A program made the position numbers and the translations under genes. The notes under the pieces are model-generated. The model had not been told where the DNA came from, searched no databases, and worked only from the letters and a program-made list of their open reading frames with translations. This document shows, piece after piece, positions 36,195-45,209 of a stretch of DNA of 64,000 nt; positions within the stretch are counted from its first letter, which is position 1, and every line of letters begins with the position of its first letter. This DNA is from Bradyrhizobium sp. 141 (GTDB taxonomy: Bacteria > Pseudomonadota > Alphaproteobacteria > Rhizobiales > Xanthobacteraceae), in the NCBI RefSeq assembly GCF_023074055.1, contig NZ_JADPKR010000055.1:95591-159590 (forward strand), written 5' to 3'.

Positions 36195-37649
36195 ATGTCA
36201 GTGTTGCGTAACCATCCGAAGGGCGCGCGGTTCGCGTCCTTCGGCATCGGTCTCTGCATCTTCGCATTGATGCCGAGAGAGACTGGCTATCAGGACATTG
36301 CCTCTTTGCTGGCGCGGCAACCCGGCGTCGCCGAGCGTTGGCAGAAGCAGGTGTTCTCCGCGGCGTCCTCGATACAGCTCGCCACCTACAGTTTCTCGCG
36401 CCCCATCGGCACCTCCGTTCCGCAGAGCACGATGGTTCGTCTGGCGAGCCTCGATGGCCGCGACGTCACTGGCGCGATCAGCCGCAATCCGGCGCTGCAG
36501 ACTGCGCCGCGCTACCAGGCTTCCGACTTTCCCAAGGTCGATCGCTCCATGAAGGGTGATCGCCTCGCAACCGTCACACCGACCGAGGCTCCCGAGACGG
36601 CCGCGCCAGCTGCGGCACCGGCGCAGGAAGATCCCGCGACGTCGAACAGCTCGGTGTTCGGCACCAAGACCGCCGCGTTGCCACAGGCGATGTCGCCGGA
36701 GTCCGCGGCCGCGCTCGACCCCGAGCTCCAGGAAGCGCTGCGCGCGCCGCCGCTGCCGCAATATGCCAATCCGCCGCAAGCCAGCGACGCTGCGCGCGCG
36801 TTCGCGGTCCAGCCCCTCGAAGTGCTGAAGCAAGCGACTGTTCCGGCTGCGCCGGCGCGCGATCCTTTCCGCGTGAAGACCTCGAACCTGTTCTTCGGCA
36901 GCTCCTCGCTCGGCGGCAATCTCGAGAGCATCGAGAGCTGGCAGCCCGGCGCCGAGCCGCTGATCGTGATGCCCGACCCCGACATGAAGGTGACGGCCTC
37001 GCTGTCGCCGCCCACAGTGGACATTGCCAAGGATATCGAGAGCGGCGAGAGCGTCGCGCCGAAGGGCGAGGTCAACGCCGACAACCAGCGCACCAGATCA
37101 CCGGCGGAACGGCTCGCGCTCGACGACAAGTCGCGCGCGAAGTCCGAGAAGTGCCTCGCGGAAGCGGTCTATTTCGAGTCCCGCGGCGAGGCCGTCCGCG
37201 GCCAGATGGCGGTGGCGCAAGTCGTGATGAACCGCGTGTTCTCCGGCAAATATCCGGATACCGTGTGCGGAGCGGTCTACCAGAACAAGCACCGTCATCT
37301 CGCCTGCCAGTTCACCTTTGCCTGCGACAACAATGCCGACGTGATCCGCGAGCCCGAGATGTGGGAGCGCGCCAAGAAGATCGCGAAGGCCACGCTTGAC
37401 GGCCAGATCTGGCTGCCCGAGGTCGGCAAGTCCACGCATTATCACGCCTATTGGGTGCGTCCGTCCTGGGTCGCCGAGATGAAGAAGATGTACAAGACCG
37501 GCGTGCACACCTTCTACCGCCCGCGCGCCTGGGGCGACGGCAGCGAGGTGCCGAGCTGGGGCACGCCCGCGCAGACCGCAGCGCTCTCCGCCGAGCTCGC
37601 GCAGGAAGCCAAGAGCTCCGCGGAGATGGGCGTGAACGAGCGAAGGTAG
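36195..37649 (+). CDS. SleB-like cell wall hydrolase
   Basis: A 484-residue protein. An N-terminal hydrophobic segment (FASFGIGLCIFALMP) suggests export or anchoring. It is followed by about 270 residues of low-complexity, Pro/Ala-rich linker and a C-terminal hydrolase_2 (SleB) domain at about 325-455: CLAEAVYFESRGEAVRGQMA (catalytic Glu in the FESRGE motif), VVMNRVFSGKYPDTVCGAVY and CQFTFACD. Such enzymes cut peptidoglycan and in non-spore-formers probably serve in wall remodelling. Start uncertain: GTG 36183 is an alternative. Confidence 0.9.
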   Translation: MSVLRNHPKGARFASFGIGLCIFALMPRETGYQDIASLLARQPGVAERWQKQVFSAASSIQLATYSFSRPIGTSVPQSTMVRLASLDGRDVTGAISRNPALQTAPRYQASDFPKVDRSMKGDRLATVTPTEAPETAAPAAAPAQEDPATSNSSVFGTKTAALPQAMSPESAAALDPELQEALRAPPLPQYANPPQASDAARAFAVQPLEVLKQATVPAAPARDPFRVKTSNLFFGSSSLGGNLESIESWQPGAEPLIVMPDPDMKVTASLSPPTVDIAKDIESGESVAPKGEVNADNQRTRSPAERLALDDKSRAKSEKCLAEAVYFESRGEAVRGQMAVAQVVMNRVFSGKYPDTVCGAVYQNKHRHLACQFTFACDNNADVIREPEMWERAKKIAKATLDGQIWLPEVGKSTHYHAYWVRPSWVAEMKKMYKTGVHTFYRPRAWGDGSEVPSWGTPAQTAALSAELAQEAKSSAEMGVNERR

Positions 37650-37654
37650 AAAGT

Positions 37655-37741
37655 CGTCATGCCCGGGCTTGTCCCGGGCATCCACGTTCTTCGTACCGCG
37701 TGGCTAAGGCGTGGATGGCCGGGACAAGCCCGGCCATGACG
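37655..37741. repeat. family C palindromic repeat, copy 2
   Basis: CGTCATGCCCGGGCTTGTCC, CGGGCATCCACG on the left; CGTGGATGGCCGGGAC, AAGCCCGGCCATGACG on the right. It separates the convergent SleB-like and nadC genes. Confidence 0.92.
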
Positions 37742-37764
37742 TTGCGGAGGCGCCGGCGCTCCAA

Positions 37765-38643
37765 TCACGCCTCGATATCCAGCGCGCAGTCGAAGTTCGG
37801 TGCCGAATGGGTCAGAGCGCCGACCGATGCGTAGTCGACGCCGGTGGCCGCGATCGCCGCGATCGAGTCCAGCGTGACGCCGCCGGACGCCTCCAGCTTG
37901 AGGCGGCCCTCGTTGATCCGTACGGCCTCCCGCAATGTCGCAACATCCATGTTGTCGAGCAGCACGGCATCGGCCAGCCCGGTGTCGAGCACCTCGCGCA
38001 GTTGCGCCAACGTGTCGACCTCGATCTCGATCTTGACGAGATGGCCGGCATGGGCGCGGGCGCGCTCCAGCACCGCACTGACGCCGCCGGCGACCGCGAT
38101 GTGGTTGTCCTTGATCAGGATCGCGTCGTCCAGACCGAAGCGGTGATTGAAGCCGCCGCCGCACCGCACCGCGTATTTCTCCAGCGCCCGCAAGCCCGGC
38201 GTGGTCTTGCGCGTGCAGCAGATGCGCATTCTCGTGCCTTCGGTGCGCGCAACATAATCCGCCGTGAGCGTGGCTACGCCCGACAGGCGGCCGACGAAAT
38301 TCAGAGCGGTCCGCTCCGCGGTGAGAATGGCGCGCGCGGGCCCCGTGATCGTCAGCAACTGCTGTCCGCGGGCAACGCGTGCGGCGTCACGCATCTGCGC
38401 GCGCACCTCGATGTCGGGCGAGAGCTTTTGCAATGTCGCCAACGCCAGCGGCAAGCCGGCGATCACGCCGGACTGGCGCGCGACCAGCACGGCTTGCGCC
38501 TTGGTCGCTTCCGGGATCGTCGCGAACGAAGTGATGTCGCCGGCGCGGCCGAGGTCCTCGTCGAGCGCGCGCTGCACTGCTTCGTCGATGACGAGCGGCG
38601 AAAGGAAGGCGTCGGGGTTAAGCAATGAGGTCGGGGTGATCAT
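37765..38643 (-). CDS. nadC: nicotinate-nucleotide pyrophosphorylase (carboxylating)
   Basis: Quinolinate phosphoribosyltransferase, 292 residues: quinolinate + PRPP to nicotinate mononucleotide, the third de novo NAD step. Seen: EDLGRAGDITS, ERTALNFVGRLSGVATLTADYV, CCTRKTTPGLRALEKYAVRCGG, HRFGLDDAILIKDNH and IEIEVDTLAQLREVL. GGAG six bases before the ATG at 38643 favours this start; an ATG overlapping the nadB stop (38655) is the alternative. Last gene of nadABC. Confidence 0.97.
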   Translation of the reverse strand: MITPTSLLNPDAFLSPLVIDEAVQRALDEDLGRAGDITSFATIPEATKAQAVLVARQSGVIAGLPLALATLQKLSPDIEVRAQMRDAARVARGQQLLTITGPARAILTAERTALNFVGRLSGVATLTADYVARTEGTRMRICCTRKTTPGLRALEKYAVRCGGGFNHRFGLDDAILIKDNHIAVAGGVSAVLERARAHAGHLVKIEIEVDTLAQLREVLDTGLADAVLLDNMDVATLREAVRINEGRLKLEASGGVTLDSIAAIAATGVDYASVGALTHSAPNFDCALDIEA

Positions 38644-38654
38644 GGGGGACTCCA

Positions 38655-40253
38655 TCAGGCGATCATGGGGCGGGTGCGCGGTAACGGGCTCAGGCTTTCT
38701 GCGATCTCGCGCGCCGCGGCGAGCGAGGTCATCGTTCTCTGCGCCAGCGCAGGGATTTCGGCCGGATGGTCGGAGCGGAAATGCGCGCCGCGGCTTTCGC
38801 GCCGGCTCCAGGCCGAGGCTGCGACGAGCAGGGCCGACGTCGCCATGTTGCGGAGCGTGATGCTCGTAGCCTCGCGTTCGAGCGCGGCGAAGTGGTGCAC
38901 GGCGTCGGTGAGATCGTCGCCCTCGCGGACCACGCCGACATGCGCGCTCATCATCGCCCGCAATCGCTGCACGACCGCGGCATCCGGCGCGCCGCCGCGC
39001 GGTGCGACCGGTGCGTCGGGAAGGCGGGCAGGCGAGGACAGCGCACGACCGGCGATGTCGTCGGCAATTCGTGCGGCGTAGACCACGGCCTCGAGCAGCG
39101 AATTCGAGGCGAGCCGATTGGCGCCGTGCGCGCCGGTCGACGACACCTCACCGCCGGCCCAGAGCCCGTCGATCGAGCTGCGGCCGCGGTCGTCCACCGC
39201 GATGCCGCCCATGTGGTAGTGTGCGGCGGGCGCAATCGGGATGATTTGCGTCGCTGGATCGATCCCGGCGGCGACGCAGCTCGCATGCACGGTCGGAAAT
39301 TTGTCGGCGAAGCTCGCGCCCAGCGCCTGGCGCGCATCGAGAAATGCGCCGCGACCGGCCGCGATCTCGGCGAACACGCCGCGGGCGACGATGTCGCGTG
39401 GCGCGAGCTCCGCCAGCGGGTGGCGCGCCGCCATGAAGCGTTCACCGCTGCCGTTGATCAGCGTTGCCCCTTCGCCGCGCAACGCTTCGGTGGCGAGCGG
39501 TGCGGGATCGCGTCCGATCCTGATGGCGGTGGGATGGAACTGCACGAATTCGGGGTCGGCGATTATGGCACCGGCGCGCGCCGCGATGGCGAGGCCGGAT
39601 CCGCTGGCCTCGAGCGGATTGGTGGTGACGGCATAGAGATGCCCGATGCCCCCGGTGGCGAGCACCACCGCGCGCGAGGCGAGCAGGAGCGGCCTCGCCG
39701 ACGAGTTGACGGCCTCACGCAGTTGTAGGCCGGCCACGGCACCGCCCTCGGTCAGGAGCGCTTCAGCGACGAGACCTTCGATGACACGGATCGACGGCGT
39801 GCGGCGCACGGCTTGGCTCAAGGCCGCGATGATCGCCGCGCCAGCCCCGTCGCCTCGCACATGCACGATGCGCCGGGCGGAATGTGCGGCTTCGCGTCCC
39901 ACGGCGAGTCTGCCTTCGAGATCGCGATCGAAAGGAACGCCATAGGCCAGGAGATCATGAATCCGCGGCGCGGCCTCGCGGGCGATGCCGAGCGCCACCG
40001 CCTCGTCGACAAGGCCGCCACCGACGGCGACGGTATCGGCGGCGTGTGCTTCCGGCGTGTCGCCTTCGGCCACGGCCGCGGCAATGCCGCCTTGCGCCCA
40101 TGCGGATGATGCGCCCTGTCCGAGCGGCGCGGCCGAGATCAAGGTCACCGGCCGGGGGGCAAGCTTGAGCGCACAGAACAGTCCGGCAAGGCCGCCGCCG
40201 ACGATGATGATGTCGTCCGTGCCGCGGGTGAGGTTGTGAATGTTGTCTTGCAT
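38655..40253 (-). CDS. nadB: L-aspartate oxidase
   Basis: FAD-dependent aspartate oxidase, 532 residues, giving iminoaspartate for quinolinate synthesis. The FAD motif IIVGGGLAGLFCALKL is near residue 16; SAWAQGGIAAAVAEGDTPE and EFVQFHPTAI are characteristic; HYHMGGIAVDDRGRSSIDGL and GEVSSTGAHGANRLASNSLL lie in the capping/FAD region. It starts nine bases after nadA ends and its stop overlaps an in-frame nadC ATG, so the operon is tight. Confidence 0.97.
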   Translation of the reverse strand: MQDNIHNLTRGTDDIIIVGGGLAGLFCALKLAPRPVTLISAAPLGQGASSAWAQGGIAAAVAEGDTPEAHAADTVAVGGGLVDEAVALGIAREAAPRIHDLLAYGVPFDRDLEGRLAVGREAAHSARRIVHVRGDGAGAAIIAALSQAVRRTPSIRVIEGLVAEALLTEGGAVAGLQLREAVNSSARPLLLASRAVVLATGGIGHLYAVTTNPLEASGSGLAIAARAGAIIADPEFVQFHPTAIRIGRDPAPLATEALRGEGATLINGSGERFMAARHPLAELAPRDIVARGVFAEIAAGRGAFLDARQALGASFADKFPTVHASCVAAGIDPATQIIPIAPAAHYHMGGIAVDDRGRSSIDGLWAGGEVSSTGAHGANRLASNSLLEAVVYAARIADDIAGRALSSPARLPDAPVAPRGGAPDAAVVQRLRAMMSAHVGVVREGDDLTDAVHHFAALEREATSITLRNMATSALLVAASAWSRRESRGAHFRSDHPAEIPALAQRTMTSLAAAREIAESLSPLPRTRPMIA

Positions 40254-40262
40254 GCTGTGCTC

Positions 40263-41369
40263 TCAGTTCTTCAGATTTATCATCCGCTCGACCGAATGCC
40301 GCGCACGCACCGCAAGCGCGGGATCGATCGTCACCTCCTCGCCGAGCGTCAGCAGGCTCTCCAAGATGTTGGCGAGCGTGATGCGCTTCATGTGCGGGCA
40401 GAGATTGCAGGGACGCAGCATCTCCACGTCGGGCAGCTCGGCGCGGACATTGTCGGCCATCGAGCACTCCGTGATCATCACCAGCCGTCGCGGCCGCTTT
40501 TCGCGCACCCAGTTGATCATGTGTGCGGTCGAGCCGGTGAAGTCGGCTTCCGCCAGCACGTCCGGCGGGCACTCCGGATGCGCGATGATCTGCACCGAGG
40601 GATCGGCCTCGCGAAAGGCACGCAGCTCTTCGCCCTTAAAGCGTTCGTGCACTTCGCAGGCGCCCTTCCAGGCGATGATCTTCACGTCGGTCTTCGAGGC
40701 CACGTAGGTTGCCAGATAGCGATCGGGCAGGAAGATCACGCTTGCCGCGCCCAGGCTCTCGACCACTTGCACCGCGTTCGACGAGGTGCAGCAGATGTCG
40801 ACCTCGGCCTTCACCTCCGCGGAGGTGTTGACGTAGGCGACGACGGGCACGCCAGGAAATCTTTCGCGGAGCAGGCGGACGTCGGCGCCGGTGATGCTGG
40901 CGGCGAGCGAGCAGCCGGCCCGCGAATCCGGGATCAGCACCGTCTTGTCCGGGTTGAGCAGTTTTGACGTCTCCGCCATGAAGTGCACGCCGCACTGGAC
41001 GATGATGCCGGCCTTCACCTTGGTGGCTTCGACGGCGAGCTGAAGCGAATCACCGCCGATATCGGCGACGCAGTGGAAGATCTCGGGCGACTGATAATTG
41101 TGCGCGAGGATCACCGCGCCCCGCGCGCGCTTCAGCTCGTTGATCGCCTGGATCGTCGGCGCCATCAGCGGCCACTCGATCGGCGGGATCACATGCTTCA
41201 CACGCTCATAGAGCGTCGTGGTGGCGCGCGCGACCTCCGGCGTCCATGCCAGCGAAGGCATCGGCAGCGCGGGTCCCGTTCGTGCCGGTGCGGCACGGGG
41301 GGAGGTGGTGAGTTGGCCCTGGGGCCGGTTGGCAAAGTCGTCGGGGCCGTAAATTCCAGCGATCGGCAT
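40263..41369 (-). CDS. nadA: quinolinate synthase A
   Basis: 4Fe-4S quinolinate synthase, 368 residues: condenses iminoaspartate with dihydroxyacetone phosphate. Seen: VILAHNYQSPEIFHCVADI, IVQCGVHFMAETSKLLNP (first cluster Cys), DICCTSSNAVQVV (second), and MLRPCNLCPHMKRITL (third). GGAGG before the ATG at 41369 fixes the start. First gene of nadABC, with two matching palindromes in its upstream region (41393-41411, 41454-41472). Confidence 0.97.
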   Translation of the reverse strand: MPIAGIYGPDDFANRPQGQLTTSPRAAPARTGPALPMPSLAWTPEVARATTTLYERVKHVIPPIEWPLMAPTIQAINELKRARGAVILAHNYQSPEIFHCVADIGGDSLQLAVEATKVKAGIIVQCGVHFMAETSKLLNPDKTVLIPDSRAGCSLAASITGADVRLLRERFPGVPVVAYVNTSAEVKAEVDICCTSSNAVQVVESLGAASVIFLPDRYLATYVASKTDVKIIAWKGACEVHERFKGEELRAFREADPSVQIIAHPECPPDVLAEADFTGSTAHMINWVREKRPRRLVMITECSMADNVRAELPDVEMLRPCNLCPHMKRITLANILESLLTLGEEVTIDPALAVRARHSVERMINLKN

Positions 41370-41392
41370 CGAAGCCTCCCTTGCATATCCAT

Positions 41393-41411
41393 TATACTCA
41401 GATTGAGCATA
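41393..41411. promoter_or_regulatory. nad operator 1 (candidate NadQ site)
   Basis: TATACTCA-GAT-TGAGCATA: an inverted repeat (TGCTCA/TGAGTA-type arms, 3-bp spacer) 24-42 bp upstream of the nadA start. The same pattern recurs 61 bp further upstream. Confidence 0.65.
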
Positions 41412-41453
41412 TATGAGGCCCAATTAATCTGAGGCCAGCGCATCAAGGTCATA

Positions 41454-41472
41454 TATACTCAATATGAGCAAA
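41454..41472. promoter_or_regulatory. nad operator 2 (candidate NadQ site)
   Basis: TATACTCA-ATA-TGAGCAAA, same arms and spacer as operator 1, centre-to-centre distance 61 bp (about six helical turns), so dimers on both sites would face the same side. It also lies 223 bp before the divergent MFS gene. Confidence 0.65.
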
Positions 41473-41694
41473 TCAAAGATAACACGCTCTGCTGAGGACT
41501 GCCAGATTCTTCCGCACACATTTCCGTCAAGCCCGGCTTGGTGGGTCGGCGAGGCCACACTGAAACGCAATGCTTCCGCGGCAGCTCCCCGTGGAATGCA
41601 ACCGTTTTTGACTTGGGGTTTTCATGCAAGTGCATTAAATGGCATGTTCGCGGTTGCCGCTTTGCGAGTCCGCCGAAGAGAGACGAGGAGCACC

Positions 41695-42948
41695 ATGTCG
41701 ACATCAGCGGGCGAGCTTGCCCCGGCCCCACGTTCCTCCAACTGGCGCACTCCGGCCGTCATCATTCTCTGCGGTTGTGCGATCGGCATGCTCGGCTTCG
41801 GTCCGCGCTCGGCGCTCGGCTTCTTCGTGCAGCCGATGAGTCACGAATTCTCCTGGGGCCGCGACGTGTTTGGCCTCGCCATTGCCGTGCAAAATCTGTT
41901 GTGGGGCCTGGGCCAGCCATTCGCCGGCGCGGTCGCCGATCGCTTCGGCCTGTTCCGGGTGATGTGCGTCGGCGCTCTGCTCTATGCCGGCGGCCTGTTG
42001 TTGATGCGCTATTCCTCGACGCCGTTGTCGCTCAACCTCGGTGCGGGCGTCATGGTCGGTTTTGGTCTTGCCGGCTGCTCGTTCAATCTGGTGCTGTCGG
42101 CGTTCACCAAGCTGTTGCCGGCCGAGAAGCGCGGCCTTGCACTTGGTGCCGGCACGGCGGCGGGATCATTCGGGCAGTTCCTGTTCGCGCCAATCGGCGT
42201 GGCCTTGATCGACAATTTCGGCTGGCAGCAGGCGCTTTCCGTGTTCGGCTTCCTGATGCTGCTGATCATCCCGCTGTCGCTGGCGCTCTCGACGCCGCCG
42301 GTCGCACATGCGGCGACCGCGACGCCGGCGGATGATCAGACCTTCACCAAGGCGCTTGCCGAAGCCTTCGGCCACCGCTCCTATGTGCTGCTGGTGCTCG
42401 GCTTCTTCACCTGCGGATTCCAGCTCGCCTTCGTCACCGTGCATCTGCCGGCCTTCCTGGTCGATCGCGGCATCACCGCGCAAACCGGCGGTTGGGTGAT
42501 TGCGGCGATCGGCCTGTTCAACATCGTGGGATCGCTGAGCGTCGGCTATCTCCAAAACTCACTGCCGAAGCGCTACATCCTCTCGACCATCTACTTCACG
42601 CGTGCTCTGGCGACCCTCGCCTTCATCTCGTTCCCGATCACGCCGTTCTCGGCGATCGCATTCGGTGCGGTCTCCGGCCTGACCTGGCTGTCGACGGTGC
42701 CGCCGACCTCGGCGCTGGTGGCGCTGATGTTCGGCACCCGCTGGTTTGCAACGCTCTACGGCTTCGCCTTCGTCAGCCATCAGGTCGGCGGCTTCCTGGG
42801 CGTCTGGCTAGGTGGCATCGTCTTCGAGCGCTTCGGTTCCTATACGCCGATCTGGTGGCTCTCGATCCTGTTCGGCGTGCTCTCGGCGCTGATCAATCTT
42901 CCGATCGTGGAAAAACCGGTTCAGCGGACGGTTGCGCAGCCGGCCTGA
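41695..42948 (+). CDS. MFS transporter (oxalate/formate antiporter-like)
   Basis: A 417-residue major facilitator with 12 hydrophobic helices. The segment GFGPRSALGFFVQPMSHEFSW, then QNLLWGLGQPFAGAVADRFG (loop 2-3 motif with DRFG), resembles the monocarboxylate/oxalate-formate branch. Substrate unknown. GAGGAG precedes the ATG at 41695; the 77 in-frame codons upstream are unlikely to be translated. It is divergent from nadABC and shares the operator-containing gap, so a link to NAD precursor uptake is conceivable but unproven. Confidence 0.9.
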   Translation: MSTSAGELAPAPRSSNWRTPAVIILCGCAIGMLGFGPRSALGFFVQPMSHEFSWGRDVFGLAIAVQNLLWGLGQPFAGAVADRFGLFRVMCVGALLYAGGLLLMRYSSTPLSLNLGAGVMVGFGLAGCSFNLVLSAFTKLLPAEKRGLALGAGTAAGSFGQFLFAPIGVALIDNFGWQQALSVFGFLMLLIIPLSLALSTPPVAHAATATPADDQTFTKALAEAFGHRSYVLLVLGFFTCGFQLAFVTVHLPAFLVDRGITAQTGGWVIAAIGLFNIVGSLSVGYLQNSLPKRYILSTIYFTRALATLAFISFPITPFSAIAFGAVSGLTWLSTVPPTSALVALMFGTRWFATLYGFAFVSHQVGGFLGVWLGGIVFERFGSYTPIWWLSILFGVLSALINLPIVEKPVQRTVAQPA

Positions 42949-42989
42949 TCGGCTAAACATCCCCGACAAACAAGTCAGGGAGTTCAGTC

Positions 42990-43976
42990 GTGGCCACATT
43001 CAAGGCGATCCGGATCGACAAGGCGGACAAGGGCACCACCGCCGCGCTAACGCAGTTCGACGAAGCCGAGCTGATGGACGGCGACGTCACCGTCCGCGTC
43101 GAATGGTCGACGCTGAACTACAAGGACGGCCTTGCGCTCACCGGCAAGGCGCCGGTGGTGCGCCGCTTCCCGATGATCGCCGGCATCGACTTCGCCGGCA
43201 CCGTCGAGCAATCCTCGCATCCGCAATGGAAGGCTGGCGACAAGGTCGTCTGCACCGGTTGGGGCATGGGCGAGACCCATCTCGGCGCCTACGCCGAGAA
43301 GGCGCGGGTGAAGGGCGACTGGCTGGTGGCCTTGCCGCAAGGCCTGTCGGCGCGCGATGCCATGGCGATCGGCACCGCCGGCTTCACCGCGATGCTCTCG
43401 GTGCTGGCACTGGAGAAGCACGGTCTGTCGCCGAAGAGCGGTCCCGTGGTGGTGACGGGTGCCGCCGGCGGCGTCGGCTCGGTCGCGATCGCCGTGCTCT
43501 CGAAGCTCGGCTACCACGTCATCGCCTCGACCGGCCGCGCCTCGGAGGCCGACTATCTGAAGCACCTGGGAGCGGCCGAAATCATCGACCGCAACGAATT
43601 GTCGGCACCGGCCAAGCCGGTTGCAAAGGAGCGCTGGGCGGGCGGCGTCGATAGCGTCGGCTCGACCACACTGGCGAATCTGCTGTCGATGACGAAATAT
43701 GGCGGGGCAATTGCGGCCTGTGGCCTGGCCGCCGGCTTGGACCTGCCGTCGTCTGTCGCACCCTTCATTTTGCGCGGGGTGTGCCTTCTCGGCATCGATT
43801 CCGTGATGTGCCCGATCGAGCCGCGGAAGGCCGCCTGGCAGCGCTTGGCGTCCGATCTGGATCGGACAAAACTATCTGAAATCACTCAGGAAATCCCGAT
43901 CGACGAAGTTCCGCAATGGGGCGCCAAAATCCTGGCCGGCCAGGTCCGCGGCCGCATCGTGGTAAAAATTGTCTAA
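42990..43976 (+). CDS. AcuI/YhdH-type acrylyl-CoA reductase-like oxidoreductase
   Basis: A 328-residue zinc-free medium-chain dehydrogenase of the AcuI/YhdH group, whose characterised members reduce acrylyl-CoA to propionyl-CoA with NADPH. Seen: STLNYKDGLALTGKAPVVR, IAGIDFAGTVEQS, GWGMGETHLGAYAEKARV, the nucleotide loop VTGAAGGVGSVAIAVLSKLG, and GIDSVMCP. AGGGAG precedes the GTG start. It follows the MFS gene by 41 bp on the same strand and may be cotranscribed. Confidence 0.93.
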   Translation: MATFKAIRIDKADKGTTAALTQFDEAELMDGDVTVRVEWSTLNYKDGLALTGKAPVVRRFPMIAGIDFAGTVEQSSHPQWKAGDKVVCTGWGMGETHLGAYAEKARVKGDWLVALPQGLSARDAMAIGTAGFTAMLSVLALEKHGLSPKSGPVVVTGAAGGVGSVAIAVLSKLGYHVIASTGRASEADYLKHLGAAEIIDRNELSAPAKPVAKERWAGGVDSVGSTTLANLLSMTKYGGAIAACGLAAGLDLPSSVAPFILRGVCLLGIDSVMCPIEPRKAAWQRLASDLDRTKLSEITQEIPIDEVPQWGAKILAGQVRGRIVVKIV

Positions 43977-44089
43977 CGGCGTTCAGACTTTACCAACCAA
44001 GCTGCTTCAATGTCGCCATGGTTAGTATGGTAAGCAGCAGGTAAAGAGATAAGGCATCGCCCGCTGCGGGGGTTGGTTCGGAGTTGAGC

Positions 44090-44689
44090 ATGCTTGCGCG
44101 TATTGTGTTGGGGGCTGTCACGGCGGCAGCAACGTTTGCGCCGGCCATTGCCGGAAGCATGAACGCCGACGAGGCGCGTCGCTTCGTGGCCGGCAAAGTG
44201 TTTGCGTTCACCTGTTTCGACGGCACCCGCGGTGCAGGCCGCATCCTCGACGACCTCGGCGCCGCCGGCGCGGTGCAGTTCTCCGGCGCCGGTCCGGTGA
44301 AACACCTCCGCCTGCCCGGCAACACGCTCCAGATCCGCGGTCAGAACGTCTGCGCCTCGATCAAGGGCATTCCGTTCGAGCCCTGTTTCAACCTGGAAAA
44401 GACCGATGATCGCAGCTTCCGTGGCTCGGTGTCGGGCATGGGCTTCGCCTATTGCGACTTCCATCACCAGGGCGGCAACCAGATGCTGATGGCGCGCGCC
44501 GCGGCGCGGCCGCGCTCGCTGCACAGGCCGGAGCACACCGGTTCGGTTGGTCCGTCCAACACCGAGATTGCCGCGCGGGTGGAGACGCCCCGTGTCGAGA
44601 GCGGCCGGCTCGAGCCGGTGAAGTCGGATACCAGGTCGGAGCCTGCCAAGAACGAGGGCCCCCTGGAGCTGCGCCGTTCGACCCAGTGA
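44090..44689 (+). CDS. secreted hypothetical protein
   Basis: A 199-residue protein with a signal peptide (MLARIVLGAVTAAATFAPAI, cleavage near AGS). The mature domain (about 25-140) contains four cysteines in FTCFDGT, NVCASIKG, EPCFNLEKT and YCDFHH, probably two disulfides. The tail (about 145-199) is charged and low-complexity (ARVETPRVESGRLEPVKS). GGAG lies six bases before the ATG at 44090. I recognise no characterised family; similar secreted proteins are common in Bradyrhizobium. Confidence 0.75.
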   Translation: MLARIVLGAVTAAATFAPAIAGSMNADEARRFVAGKVFAFTCFDGTRGAGRILDDLGAAGAVQFSGAGPVKHLRLPGNTLQIRGQNVCASIKGIPFEPCFNLEKTDDRSFRGSVSGMGFAYCDFHHQGGNQMLMARAAARPRSLHRPEHTGSVGPSNTEIAARVETPRVESGRLEPVKSDTRSEPAKNEGPLELRRSTQ

Positions 44690-44853
44690 GACGGCCGCGC
44701 GCGTCAGTCCGCCCACTTTTTCGTTGAAGACGTCCATCGAACACGAAGCCGCCGCGCCGTAGTCATACGGACGGCGGTTTTCATGCCTTGGTAGCTGTTC
44801 GCGCTCCAGTTTGCGTACGGCCGGGGGGTGCGGCCCGATAAAAGGGTTCAACG

Positions 44854-45105
44854 ATGTCGCTGTATTTTTTCCGCATCAGCACCGGTCGCTATTCCGGTGC
44901 CGCCGACCAGCCGTACGAGTTCGAGGATCGCACAGCCGCCTGGACCGAGATGACCGAGGTCTGCGCCAACCTGCTCGGTGGCATCGCGCGCAGCCTGAAG
45001 CCGAATGCCGAGTGGTGCATGGAGCTGCTTGACGAGAACAAGCAGCCGGTCTTTCGCATCAGCCTCGTCGGCGAGAGCCATCCGCTGCCCAATCACCCCG
45101 ATTGA
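44854..45105 (+). CDS. DUF6894-like small protein
   Basis: An 83-residue protein beginning MSLYFFRISTGRYSGAADQP, like the MxRYFFH(V/I)-type start of DUF6894 proteins, then EFEDRTAAWTEMTEVCANLLGGI and a C-terminal strand CMELLDENKQPVFRISLVG. These are abundant in Bradyrhizobium and of unknown function. AAAAGGG precedes the ATG. Confidence 0.75.
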   Translation: MSLYFFRISTGRYSGAADQPYEFEDRTAAWTEMTEVCANLLGGIARSLKPNAEWCMELLDENKQPVFRISLVGESHPLPNHPD

Positions 45106-45209
45106 CGCCGTGCTTCTATGGCCCGATTTCCTAAGACATCGGGAATCCATCGGAGGGATGCTCACCGAGATTTGAGCTTTTCCGGTTTGGCATTTCGGAA
45201 GGCAAGTCG

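Noticed and set aside
41464..41694. In-frame N-terminal extension of the MFS gene starting inside the nad operator
   Set aside because: No ribosome site, no conservation with MFS proteins, and a strong GAGGAG site directly before ATG 41695.
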